8,610 bases of DNA from DAOTXK01 sp034435395 (GTDB lineage: Bacteria; Chloroflexota; Anaerolineae; Aggregatilineales; Ch27), in contig DAOTXK010000241.1 in assembly GCA_034435395.1 (NCBI GenBank), positions 1 through 8,610 on the forward strand. The letters are read 5' to 3'. Below the pieces are notes generated by a model. That model searched no databases, was not told the origin of the DNA, and was given only the letters and a program-made list of their open reading frames with translations. Both the position numbers and the translations under genes were made by a program. Positions 1 through 6,901 of the stretch are shown here, in pieces. Each line of letters opens with the position of its first letter. Position 1 is the stretch's first letter.

Positions 1-1
1 G

Positions 2-2131
2 TCCCGGCCCAAGCCGCGCCGCAAGCCGCGCAGCCTGCCCGCCTATGACGAAGCGGTGGAACTGCTGCATGGGCTGGCGGCACCGGTGACGATCGTCGAG
101 GGAGTGGGCGAGCGCATGGCCGAAAAGCTCGACCGATTAGGGATTCGGACGGTGGGCGATCTGTTGTATCACCTGCCGCGCCGGTATGACGATTACACAC
201 GTATGCTGCCCATCAGCAAGGCCCGGCCTGGCGAGACGGTCACGCTGATCGGGTCCGTCCGCAGCAGCGCTGTGCTGAAGGGGCGTACCGGGCGCGAATA
301 CCTGCACATCGTTCTGGACGATGGGACGGGCACCCTGCATGTGTCGTTCTTCGGGCAGGCTTATCTGCGGAACCAGCTCAAACGGGGCGTTCAGGTGGTC
401 GTCAGCGGCCAGGCCGACCTTTATCTGGGCAAGCTGTCGATGACCAACCCGGAGTGGGAGTTGCTGGAATACGACAACCTGCACACGCGGGCCATCGTGC
501 CGGTTTACCCGCTGACCGGGGGCATCACCGCCCGCACGATGCGCCGTATCCTCAAGTCCACCGTGGACTATTGGGCGCCGCGCCTGCCGGACTATCTGCC
601 GGAGAGCGTGCTGGACCGGGCGGAGCTGGTCGAACTGGGATGGGCCTTTCGCCAGGTGCACTTCCCCGAACACTGGGACTTCCTGGCCTATGCCCGCGAG
701 CGGCTGGCCTTTGATGAGCTGTTCCTGCTGCAAATGGCCATGCTCGCCCGGCGGCGGGCCTGGCAGGGGGTTCCCGGCGTGCCTCTGCCGGTCCCGAACG
801 ACTGGCTGGAGACCTCTCTGGGACGCCTGCCGTTTCGGTTGACCGGGGCGCAGCGGCGGGCGCTGGGCGACATCCGCGCTGATATGGCCCGCGACCGCCC
901 CATGAATCGCCTGTTGCAGGGTGATGTGGGGTCGGGCAAGACGGTGGTGGCGGCGCTGGCCATGCTGTTCGCCGTGCATCACGGCGCGCAGGCGGCCCTG
1001 ATGGCCCCGACCAGCATCCTGGCCGAGCAGCACTTCCACTCGATTACCCAATTGCTGGCGGCGCTGGTGCCGGACCGGGCAATCGCCGTGCGCCTGCTGA
1101 CGGGCGCGACCCCCACCCACGAGCGGGAGGACACGCTATCCCGGCTGGCCGAGGGCACGGTCTCCGTGGTGATCGGCACCCACGCGTTGATCCAGGAGGG
1201 CGTGGATTTCGCCAATCTGGCGCTGGTGGTCATTGACGAGCAGCAGCGGTTTGGCGTGGCGCAACGGGGGGCGCTGCGTGGCAAAGGGACGAATCCCCAC
1301 CTGCTGGTGATGACCGCCACCCCCATCCCGCGCACGCTGGCCCTGACGCTGCACGCCGACCTCGACCTGACCGTGATCGACGAGATGCCGCCGGGCCGGA
1401 CGCCGGTGGAGACGCATCTGTTGACCGATCTCGAACGGGAGCGCGCCTACACCTTCGTCGAAAGCCAGGTCAAAGAGGGCCGCCAGGCGTTTATCATTTA
1501 TCCGCTGGTGGAAAGCGACGATCCTGAAAACGAGTTAGCAGCGGCGGTGGACGAATACGAGCGCCTGCGCCGTGAAGTTTTCCCCCACCGGCGGCTGGGG
1601 CTGCTGCATGGGCGGTTGGGGGCGGACGAAAAAGAGGCGGTGATGGCCGCCTTCCAGGCTGGAGATATCGACATCCTGGTCAGCACCTCGGTCGTCGAGG
1701 TGGGCATCGACATCCCCAACGCCAGCGTGATCCTGATCGAAGGCGCGAACCGTTTCGGCCTGGCACAGCTCCATCAGTTCCGGGGGCGGGTCGGACGCGG
1801 CGACCACCGCGCGTACTGCCTGTTGATGGGCGACCCGTCAACCGAGGAGGCTCGTCAGCGGTTGCAGGCCATGGTCGGGACGGCTGATGGCTTTAAGCTG
1901 GCCGAGATCGACTTCCAGTTGCGCGGGGCCGGGGACCTGTTGGGGACGCGGCAGAGCGGCCTGGCCGCCCAGGTGCGGTTTGCCGCGGACATCCATGCCC
2001 CCCTGGTGGAGCTGGCGCAGCGCGAGGCCCGGACAATCTACGAAGAAGACCCCGATCTGGCGCTGCCAGAGCACCGGCTGCTGGCGGAACGGGTGGCGAT
2101 GTGGCAGTCGGCAGCAGCTGATCGGAGTTAA
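2..2131 (+). CDS. recG: ATP-dependent DNA helicase RecG (5' end outside window)
   Basis: RecG remodels stalled replication forks and branch-migrates Holliday junctions in the cytoplasm. Counting from the internal GTG at 56, the wedge/OB-fold region is at about residues 8-150 (IVEGVGERMAEKLDRLGI, then LLYHLPRRYDD). The SF2 helicase core follows: motif I GDVGSGKT (289-296), motif II DEQQ (394-397), motif III TATPIPR (420-426) and motif VI QFRGRVGRG (from 574). The RecG/Mfd-type C-terminal signature GDLLGTRQSG comes after that. The reading frame stays open without a stop to the left edge, adding 18 basic and proline-rich residues before the GTG, and there is no good ribosome binding site in front of the GTG. 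I therefore treat the gene as 5'-partial; RecG proteins with an N-terminal extension are known. If the GTG were the start, the protein would be 691 residues, close to E. coli RecG. The family call is very secure and the start is uncertain. The motif II residue Gln397 replaces the usual His. coaD follows after 19 bases. Confidence 0.97.
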   Translation, partial: SRPKPRRKPRSLPAYDEAVELLHGLAAPVTIVEGVGERMAEKLDRLGIRTVGDLLYHLPRRYDDYTRMLPISKARPGETVTLIGSVRSSAVLKGRTGREYLHIVLDDGTGTLHVSFFGQAYLRNQLKRGVQVVVSGQADLYLGKLSMTNPEWELLEYDNLHTRAIVPVYPLTGGITARTMRRILKSTVDYWAPRLPDYLPESVLDRAELVELGWAFRQVHFPEHWDFLAYARERLAFDELFLLQMAMLARRRAWQGVPGVPLPVPNDWLETSLGRLPFRLTGAQRRALGDIRADMARDRPMNRLLQGDVGSGKTVVAALAMLFAVHHGAQAALMAPTSILAEQHFHSITQLLAALVPDRAIAVRLLTGATPTHEREDTLSRLAEGTVSVVIGTHALIQEGVDFANLALVVIDEQQRFGVAQRGALRGKGTNPHLLVMTATPIPRTLALTLHADLDLTVIDEMPPGRTPVETHLLTDLERERAYTFVESQVKEGRQAFIIYPLVESDDPENELAAAVDEYERLRREVFPHRRLGLLHGRLGADEKEAVMAAFQAGDIDILVSTSVVEVGIDIPNASVILIEGANRFGLAQLHQFRGRVGRGDHRAYCLLMGDPSTEEARQRLQAMVGTADGFKLAEIDFQLRGAGDLLGTRQSGLAAQVRFAADIHAPLVELAQREARTIYEEDPDLALPEHRLLAERVAMWQSAAADRS

Positions 2132-2150
2132 CCGGCAAAGGACAAAGCTC

Positions 2151-2678
2151 ATGCGTAAGGCGTTGTACCCTGCATCGTTCGACCCCGTTCACTACGGGCA
2201 CATCGATATTGCGCAGCGGGCCGCGCGCCTGTTCGATGAGCTGATCGTGGGGGTATACGACCGCCCCAACAAGCGGCTGTTGTTCAGCGCCGAGGAGCGG
2301 CTGGCGCTGGTCGAGGAATCGCTTCACCATATCCCAAACGTGCGAGTTGCGATATATGGCGGTCTCACTGTAGACTATGCACGTGAGGTGGGCGCGATTG
2401 CGCTGGTACGGGGTTTGCGTGTATTCTCAGATTTTGAGCTGGAATTCCGCATGGCGCTGGCCAACCGTCGGCTGGCCCCCAACCTGGAGATCGTGAACCT
2501 GATCGCCGGGGAAGCGTATGTGCACCTCAGTTCCAGCACGGTGCGGGAGATCGCTTCGCTGGGGGGTGACGTCAGTACGATGGTGCCCTTGCACGTGCAG
2601 CAGGCGTTACGGCGGCGTTTTGCCGAACTCAATGACCACGGCGATAACCCCGTGTACATGGTGAGCATGACCGATTGA
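2151..2678 (+). CDS. coaD: Phosphopantetheine adenylyltransferase CoaD
   Basis: A 175-residue cytoplasmic enzyme that transfers AMP from ATP to 4'-phosphopantetheine, giving dephospho-CoA and pyrophosphate, the penultimate step of coenzyme A synthesis. The nucleotidyltransferase fold signature is at the N terminus: YPASFDPVHYGH, residues 6-17, with the HxGH motif H14-H17. RPNK (38-41) matches the phosphate-binding lysine loop. RGLRVFSDFELEF (87-99) is the family RGLR...DFExE motif, and SSSTVRE (127-133) is the ISSS/T-x-x-R-E motif that closes the active site. The tail after about residue 158 is some 15 residues longer than in E. coli CoaD and looks unstructured. The ATG start has AAAGGA at 2137-2142, eight bases upstream. 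It sits 19 bases after recG and 20 before the coiled-coil gene, so it is likely in the same transcript. No missing catalytic residue is seen. Confidence 0.97.
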   Translation: MRKALYPASFDPVHYGHIDIAQRAARLFDELIVGVYDRPNKRLLFSAEERLALVEESLHHIPNVRVAIYGGLTVDYAREVGAIALVRGLRVFSDFELEFRMALANRRLAPNLEIVNLIAGEAYVHLSSSTVREIASLGGDVSTMVPLHVQQALRRRFAELNDHGDNPVYMVSMTD

Positions 2679-2685
2679 TTGGGGG

Positions 2686-2691
2686 AGGGAG
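2686..2691 (+). promoter_or_regulatory. Ribosome binding site deciding the coiled-coil gene start
   Basis: AGGGAG lies seven bases before the ATG at 2699. It favours that ATG over the in-frame TTG at 2675, which would overlap the coaD stop codon and has no such site. Confidence 0.7.
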
Positions 2692-2698
2692 TACACTC

Positions 2699-3253
2699 AT
2701 GGACATCCAGCATCTTGTGGATCGCCTGGAGGACCTGATTGACGAGGGACGGCACATCCCGCTCAGCAAATATACGCTGATTGACGAGGAGCGCGCCCTG
2801 GAGATCATCGACCAGATGCGCATTTCGATCCCTGAAGAGATCGAGAAGGCCGCGCGGGTGATCCAGCAGCGCGATCGGCTGATGGCGCAGGCCAACGAAG
2901 AGGCCGCCCGGCTGGTGAAGCTGGCGAAAGAAAAGGGCGATACGCTGATCGCGCGGGAGGCCATCGCCCAGGCGGCCCAGAGCCGCGCCGCCAATATCAT
3001 TGAGCAGGCGCGCCAGGAAGCGGAAGCCATGCAGATTGATGCCGACCGCTACGTGGCCGACGTGTTGGGCGAGCTGGAGAGCCACCTGATCCGCACCCTG
3101 ACCGTCATCCGCAACGGCATTAACATGGTCAGCCAGCGTCGCCAGGGGCGGGCCACCCCGTCGCCGTCACTGCCAGCGTCTGCTCCTCATCAGTCGGCCG
3201 TCCAGCAGAGGGTGGCGATTGCCTCAGACGGCAAGGAGCAAGCCGGCGACTGA
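2699..3253 (+). CDS. Conserved coiled-coil protein (ATP synthase b / SepIVA-DivIVA-like)
   Basis: A 184-residue soluble, strongly charged protein. Residues 1-45 form a short head (MDIQHLVDRLEDLIDEG, then YTLIDEERALEIIDQMR). Residues about 46-135 are a long helix rich in Ala, Glu, Arg and Gln with heptad character (RDRLMAQANEEAARLVKLA, AQAAQSRAANIIEQARQEAE). The last 40 residues are low-complexity and rich in Pro, Ser and Gln. There is no signal peptide or membrane segment, which argues against a true F0 subunit b. Proteins of this look are often found just after coaD in Gram-positive-type and Chloroflexota genomes and are annotated loosely as ATP synthase b-like, or as relatives of the DivIVA/SepIVA cell-division coiled coils. 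I infer a structural or cell-envelope role at most; the function is unknown. It is the third gene of the recG-coaD run and faces fdhD convergently. Confidence 0.85.
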   Translation: MDIQHLVDRLEDLIDEGRHIPLSKYTLIDEERALEIIDQMRISIPEEIEKAARVIQQRDRLMAQANEEAARLVKLAKEKGDTLIAREAIAQAAQSRAANIIEQARQEAEAMQIDADRYVADVLGELESHLIRTLTVIRNGINMVSQRRQGRATPSPSLPASAPHQSAVQQRVAIASDGKEQAGD

Positions 3254-3296
3254 GCATCCGGCGTCGGCTCCGTGCGCCCCGTCAGTGTGGCGGCCA

Positions 3297-3337
3297 ACCG
3301 GTCTCCTGTGCTGCCTCAAAACCGGTGGGAGGCCGGT
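3297..3337. terminator. Stem-loop at convergent junction, possible bidirectional terminator
   Basis: ACCGGTCTCC (3297-3306) can pair over ten positions with GGAGGCCGGT (3328-3337), with one G-U wobble, around a 21-base loop. It lies between the stop of the + strand coiled-coil gene (3253) and the stop of the - strand fdhD (3339), where a terminator is expected. No U-tract follows on either strand, so intrinsic termination is not certain; the hairpin could act with Rho or only protect 3' ends. Confidence 0.35.
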
Positions 3338-3338
3338 G

Positions 3339-4163
3339 CTACGGAGCCAGTTGCGGCTGCCGGCCCACTCGTTCGCCAGTGGGCAGCAGGCCCAACCGCT
3401 GCGGATGGGTATACAGGCGCAGGCTATGCTGCCGGACGTAGCCGATCACGCAGATGTTCCAGGCCTCCGCCAGCGCCACGGTCAGGCTGGTGGGGGAGGT
3501 GTGGCTGGCGACAACGGGCACGCCCATCTGCCGCGCTTTGTTTAACATCTCCGAACTGATACGCCCGGTGGTCAACAGGATGGTATCGCGGGTGTCGATT
3601 CCCCCCAGCAGGGCTTTCCCGGCCACTTTATCAATGGTATTATGGCGTCCGATGTCTTCCGCGCTGACCAGCATCCCGCTTTCATCCCCCAGCAGTGAGG
3701 TGTGCACGCCACGCACCTGATTGTATATCCTGGCTTCCCCCTTCAGGGTGCGCATCAGAGAGACGATCACCTCCCAGGTGGTCGCGAAATCCGTCTCCAG
3801 GGCGGGGTGCGTTTGCCACAGGTCCTGGAAGGTCACGCCGCCCCCACAACCAGAGGTGAGCACCATCCGTCGGGGCGGGGTGAACGCCGAACGGTTGAGG
3901 AACACGTCGACCGTGGTCCGCGTGGCGTTGGGCCGGAGGAGGCGTATGTCGTCCAGCGACTCGATCACGCCCTCGTTAAACAGGAACCCTACCGTCAGCG
4001 CTTCCTGGTCGAGCGGGCTGCACATCACCGTCGCCAGTTCCTGGGCGTTGACGAAGATGCTGAGCCGTGTTTCCTCGACGACGCCGCCGTCCACGGCTTC
4101 CACCCGGTCGTTGTCGATGGTCAGGTAGGTGAAGGGTAGAGCGCCCGGCTGGTGTGCGTCCAT
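3339..4163 (-). CDS. fdhD: Formate dehydrogenase accessory sulfurtransferase FdhD
   Basis: A 274-residue cytoplasmic protein. In the family, FdhD takes sulfur from the cysteine desulfurase IscS and passes it to the molybdenum/tungsten bis-MGD cofactor, which formate dehydrogenase needs to be active. Family signatures are clear: PLDQEALTVGFLFNEGVI (50-67), LTSGCGGG (102-109) with the expected sulfur-carrying Cys106, VSAEDIGRHNTIDKVAG (166-182), and TTGRISSEMLNKA near the C-terminal third. The second cysteine of the CxxC found in E. coli FdhD is Gly here. The ATG at 4163 is chosen because GAGG (4173-4170) lies six bases upstream, overlapping the stop of the preceding gene. A longer in-frame reading would extend back through that Fe-S gene and is not supported. 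It is the last gene of the - strand operon and the strongest evidence that the operon concerns formate dehydrogenase rather than hydrogenase or complex I. Confidence 0.95.
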   Translation of the reverse strand: MDAHQPGALPFTYLTIDNDRVEAVDGGVVEETRLSIFVNAQELATVMCSPLDQEALTVGFLFNEGVIESLDDIRLLRPNATRTTVDVFLNRSAFTPPRRMVLTSGCGGGVTFQDLWQTHPALETDFATTWEVIVSLMRTLKGEARIYNQVRGVHTSLLGDESGMLVSAEDIGRHNTIDKVAGKALLGGIDTRDTILLTTGRISSEMLNKARQMGVPVVASHTSPTSLTVALAEAWNICVIGYVRQHSLRLYTHPQRLGLLPTGERVGRQPQLAP

Positions 4164-4171
4164 AGATGGCC

Positions 4172-4894
4172 TCAGCCCTGGCGACCGTTGCCGCTTTTGG
4201 GTCGGCGCAGTCGACGGGTGCTTTGCTGGATTTCCTCCGGCGTCAGGCCATGCTCCAACCCCCATTCGATCTTCGGCTTGAGCGCCCCGGTTGGGCAGAC
4301 GCCCACGCACTGCCCACAAAACACGCAGGTCGATTCCGGCATGGTCACGTCGAAGGCCGTGCTGATGTGGCTGTTGAAGCCGCGCGAGTCGATGGTCAGG
4401 GCGAAGGTGTACTGGGCGTCTGCCGCGCAGACCTGCACGCACCGCCAGCACAACACGCACTGACTGTAATCGCGGACGTAAAACGGGTTGTCATCGTAGA
4501 GCGGGAATTCCCGCCGCCTGGCCCCCGGGAAACGCTCGCGGTCGGCGTGGGTGTCGTCCATCAGCCGCTGAATCGCCGGCGCTTCCCCCAGGTCCACGGC
4601 GGAGTTGAGCATCTCCAGAATGGTGCGGCGGGCCGTCTCAACGCGCGCGTTGCGCGTGTCCACGGTCATATCGTCCTGGCAGAGGACGATGCAGGCCGGT
4701 TGCAGCAGCCGACCCTGGTTCACGTCCACCACGCAGATGCGGCACAAACCATAGGGCGTGGTGGCCTCGTGGGCGCAGATGACGGGAATATCGATGCCCG
4801 CCTGCCGGGCCGCCTCCAGGATGGTGGTCCCGACGGGGACGGTGACTTTGATGCCGTCGATGGTCAGGGTGACGGTCTTGGTTTGTTCAGACAT
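4172..4894 (-). CDS. [2Fe-2S]/2x[4Fe-4S] electron-transfer subunit (NuoG-N / HoxU / FdhA-N type)
   Basis: A 240-residue soluble protein that probably carries electrons between the NADH/FMN subunit encoded upstream and a catalytic subunit. Residues 1-80 are a plant-type [2Fe-2S] ferredoxin domain with ligands Cys40, Cys51, Cys54 and Cys68 (YGLCRIC, then PAC). Residues 146-156 (CVLCWRCVQVC) and 190-200 (CVFCGQCVGVC, followed by PTGAL) are two [4Fe-4S] sites. Between them, where NuoG, HoxU and many FdhA proteins carry a His-Cys3 cluster, residues 77-145 contain no cysteine at all. The length resembles HoxU or the N-terminal quarter of FdhA cut off before the molybdopterin domain. The stop comes eight bases before fdhD, so no catalytic domain is hidden in another frame. 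The ATG has AAGGAC (4906-4901) six bases upstream. The family call is firm; the exact enzyme (formate dehydrogenase versus hydrogenase diaphorase) is inferred from fdhD. Confidence 0.9.
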   Translation of the reverse strand: MSEQTKTVTLTIDGIKVTVPVGTTILEAARQAGIDIPVICAHEATTPYGLCRICVVDVNQGRLLQPACIVLCQDDMTVDTRNARVETARRTILEMLNSAVDLGEAPAIQRLMDDTHADRERFPGARRREFPLYDDNPFYVRDYSQCVLCWRCVQVCAADAQYTFALTIDSRGFNSHISTAFDVTMPESTCVFCGQCVGVCPTGALKPKIEWGLEHGLTPEEIQQSTRRLRRPKSGNGRQG

Positions 4895-4954
4895 TGGGCA
4901 GTCCTTAGTCTGGATGGCAGTGGTCGACTCGATCGTTCAGAGTGGGCGGACGGG

Positions 4955-6676
4955 TCACGGCTGTCCGTCAGCGAACAGCGCCGGCCATTTTTTCATGGCG
5001 CTCAGGACAGCCATGGCCGCCGTCTGACCCAGGCCGCACAGCGAGGCGGTGGTCATCGTCTGGCCGATGTCCGCCAGGCGCTGGCGGTCGCCCGGCTGAA
5101 GGGCGTCCAGCCGGTGCAGGATTTCCTGCTGGCGCTGCGTCCCCAACTGGCAGGGATAACACTTGCCGCAGCTCTCATGCTGGAAAAAGTCGCCCAGGCG
5201 GCGCAGCACGTCGCGCAGGTCGACGGTGCGGTTGAAGACCATGATCGCGCCGGAGCCAAGCGTGCCGCCGATGTTCCACAGGTCCTCAAAGGTGAGCGGC
5301 ACGTCGATTTCGTCCGGCGTGAGGAAGGTGCCGGCCGCGCCACCCATCAGCACGGCCTGAAGCTCCCCCTGCACACCGCCGCAGTGCCCGGTCAACAACG
5401 CGCGCAGGGTGACGCCGGGCACGATCTCATAGACGCCGGGCCGGTTGACGTGCCCGCTCACCGAGACCAGCTTGACGCCACGGCTTTTTTCGGTGCCCCA
5501 TTGCTGGAACCACTCGCCGCCGTTCAGAACGATGCCGGGGACGGCGCTGAGCGTTTCCACGTTATTGATCGTGGTCGGCTTGCCAAACAGGCCATGGGTG
5601 GTGGGGAAGGGCGGCTTGATGCGAGGATAACCCCGCCGGCCCTCGATGGCCTCAAAGAGCGCCGTCTCCTCGCCGCAAATGTAAGCGCCCGCGCCGCGCC
5701 GGACCTCGACCTGGAAGGAGAAGCCGGTCCCCATGATGTCCTGGCCCAGCATCCCCGCCGCTTCCGCTTCAGCGATGGCCGCTTCCAGCCGACTGACGGC
5801 AGTGGGGTATTCCCCGCGCACGAAGATGTATCCCTGGGAAGCGCCGATGGCATAGCCGCAGATGGCCATGCCTTCCAGCAGCAGGTGGGGGCGTCCCTCC
5901 ATCAGCACGCGGTCTTTGAAAGTGCCCGGTTCGCTCTCGTCGGCATTGCAGACGACGTAGTGCGGCTGGCCGGGCGCGCCCCGGGTGAATTTCCACTTCA
6001 GGCCGGTGGGGAAAGCCGCGCCGCCGCGCCCGATCAGGCCGGACTTTTGCACCTCGTCGATCACCGCTTCCGGTGAGTGGGTGGCCAGGGCATGGCGCAG
6101 GGCCGCGTAATCGCCATAGGCGGCCAGGGTCTGGGGGCGCTTGGGATCGAGGCCGTCCAGCAGGACGATGGAGCCGCCGATGATGGCTTCATAGGGCTGG
6201 TCGCGCCCTTCCAGCATGGCGTCGATGTCGGTAGCCGGGGCGTACTGCTTTTCGCCGACTCCGCGCACGCTGACCAGCGCCGCCGGGGCGTGTTCGCACA
6301 GGCCCAGGCAGGTGGTGTGCTCGATGGTGTACCGCCCATCGTCGGTCGTCTCGCCGGGGCGGATGCCCAGTTGCGCGCCAAGGCGGTCGAGCAGTTCATC
6401 GGCCCCGGCCAGGCCGCAGGCGGGACTGGTGCAGACGCGGATGATCGTCTCGCCGGTGGGCCGGTCATACAACAGGCTGTAAAAGCCGATGACGCCGTAG
6501 ATATCGGCTTCCGGGACCCGCAGGGTTTGGGAGATGGCCCGCACCGCCGCGTGACTGATGTGCCCGTGGGCGGTCTGCACTGCCCACAGCGCTGGCAGCA
6601 GCGCCTCCGGTCCCCGCCCGGAGAAGGGGGCCACGATGTCGTTCAGCCATGTGTCTGCTTGCGTCGCAGTAACCAC
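4955..6676 (-). CDS. Fused NuoE-NuoF NADH dehydrogenase subunit (formate dehydrogenase beta / HoxF type)
   Basis: A 573-residue cytoplasmic flavoprotein. Residues about 8-150 are a NuoE domain whose thioredoxin-like [2Fe-2S] site uses Cys82, Cys87, Cys123 and Cys127 (CTSPAC, CLGLC). Residues about 165-573 are NuoF: GLIGRGGAAFPTGLKW (213-228) and NADESEPGTFKDR (244-256) for NADH and FMN binding, GAGAYICGEETAL (328-340), and a [4Fe-4S] site CGKCYPC (503-509) plus Cys547. Every expected ligand is present. The same one-chain fusion, of about the same size, occurs as the beta subunit of NAD-dependent tungsten formate dehydrogenases such as Fdh1 of Methylobacterium, and in HoxF. It should pass electrons between NAD(H) and the Fe-S protein encoded 60 bases downstream. 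The start is a GTG with a GAGGGG site seven bases upstream. It is the first gene of the operon, behind the divergent promoter region. Confidence 0.95.
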   Translation of the reverse strand: MVTATQADTWLNDIVAPFSGRGPEALLPALWAVQTAHGHISHAAVRAISQTLRVPEADIYGVIGFYSLLYDRPTGETIIRVCTSPACGLAGADELLDRLGAQLGIRPGETTDDGRYTIEHTTCLGLCEHAPAALVSVRGVGEKQYAPATDIDAMLEGRDQPYEAIIGGSIVLLDGLDPKRPQTLAAYGDYAALRHALATHSPEAVIDEVQKSGLIGRGGAAFPTGLKWKFTRGAPGQPHYVVCNADESEPGTFKDRVLMEGRPHLLLEGMAICGYAIGASQGYIFVRGEYPTAVSRLEAAIAEAEAAGMLGQDIMGTGFSFQVEVRRGAGAYICGEETALFEAIEGRRGYPRIKPPFPTTHGLFGKPTTINNVETLSAVPGIVLNGGEWFQQWGTEKSRGVKLVSVSGHVNRPGVYEIVPGVTLRALLTGHCGGVQGELQAVLMGGAAGTFLTPDEIDVPLTFEDLWNIGGTLGSGAIMVFNRTVDLRDVLRRLGDFFQHESCGKCYPCQLGTQRQQEILHRLDALQPGDRQRLADIGQTMTTASLCGLGQTAAMAVLSAMKKWPALFADGQP

Positions 6677-6683
6677 GGGACAA

Positions 6684-6689
6684 CCCCTC
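6684..6689 (-). promoter_or_regulatory. Ribosome binding site deciding the GTG start of the NuoE-NuoF gene
   Basis: On the - strand GAGGGG (6689-6684) stands seven bases before the GTG at 6676. No nearby in-frame ATG has an equal site, so the GTG start is preferred. Confidence 0.7.
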
Positions 6690-6709
6690 GCTTTTTAGGA
6701 TAGTTTTAG

Positions 6710-6738
6710 TTGACATAGTTCTGTTTTATGATTATACC
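6710..6738 (+). promoter_or_regulatory. Sigma-70-type promoter for the DUF393 gene
   Basis: TTGACA (6710-6715) is followed after 17 bases by TATACC (6733-6738), or after 16 by TTATAC. This is a perfect -35 with a fair -10, pointing toward the DUF393 gene with a leader of roughly 155 bases. The -10 box overlaps the - strand TATAAT, so the two divergent promoters share DNA. Confidence 0.5.
6731..6736 (-). promoter_or_regulatory. -10 box for the NuoE-NuoF / Fe-S / fdhD operon
   Basis: The - strand reads TATAAT, a perfect -10 consensus, about 55 bases upstream of the GTG start. A -35 at normal spacing is poor. The nearest good match, TTGTCA at 6766-6761, is 24 bases away, too far for an ordinary housekeeping promoter. 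An activator may therefore be needed. Confidence 0.45.
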
Positions 6739-6901
6739 CTCTATGGAGTGCCTGCCCTACTGACAATCGGCGATGGCCATCCCTCTTTTCGTCCGCCTTA
6801 ACCACGGTCCTGAGAGCTGCCGCGATGACCCCTGCCCATCACTTCTGACCGGACGGTCCGGCGGCGTGTTGACGAGTCGATTGGACGAAGGCGAGGATAC
6901 G

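Noticed and set aside
137..1120. 327-codon - strand open frame inside recG
   Set aside because: It is a shadow of recG, rich in His, Arg, Gln and Pro as antisense frames of GC-rich genes usually are, with no family motifs.
4164..4460. N-terminal extension of fdhD reading back through the Fe-S gene
   Set aside because: The extra residues overlap a well-supported gene in another frame, and the FdhD family start plus a ribosome binding site fit the ATG at 4163.
4166..6076. 636-codon + strand open frame across the redox operon
   Set aside because: It is antisense to two genes with complete cluster motifs, shows no recognisable family, and long antisense frames are expected in GC-rich codon-biased DNA.
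6773..6901. Longer start for the DUF393 protein
   Set aside because: The added 43 residues carry no family similarity, and the ATG at 6902 has a better ribosome binding site and places YDGQC at the expected distance.
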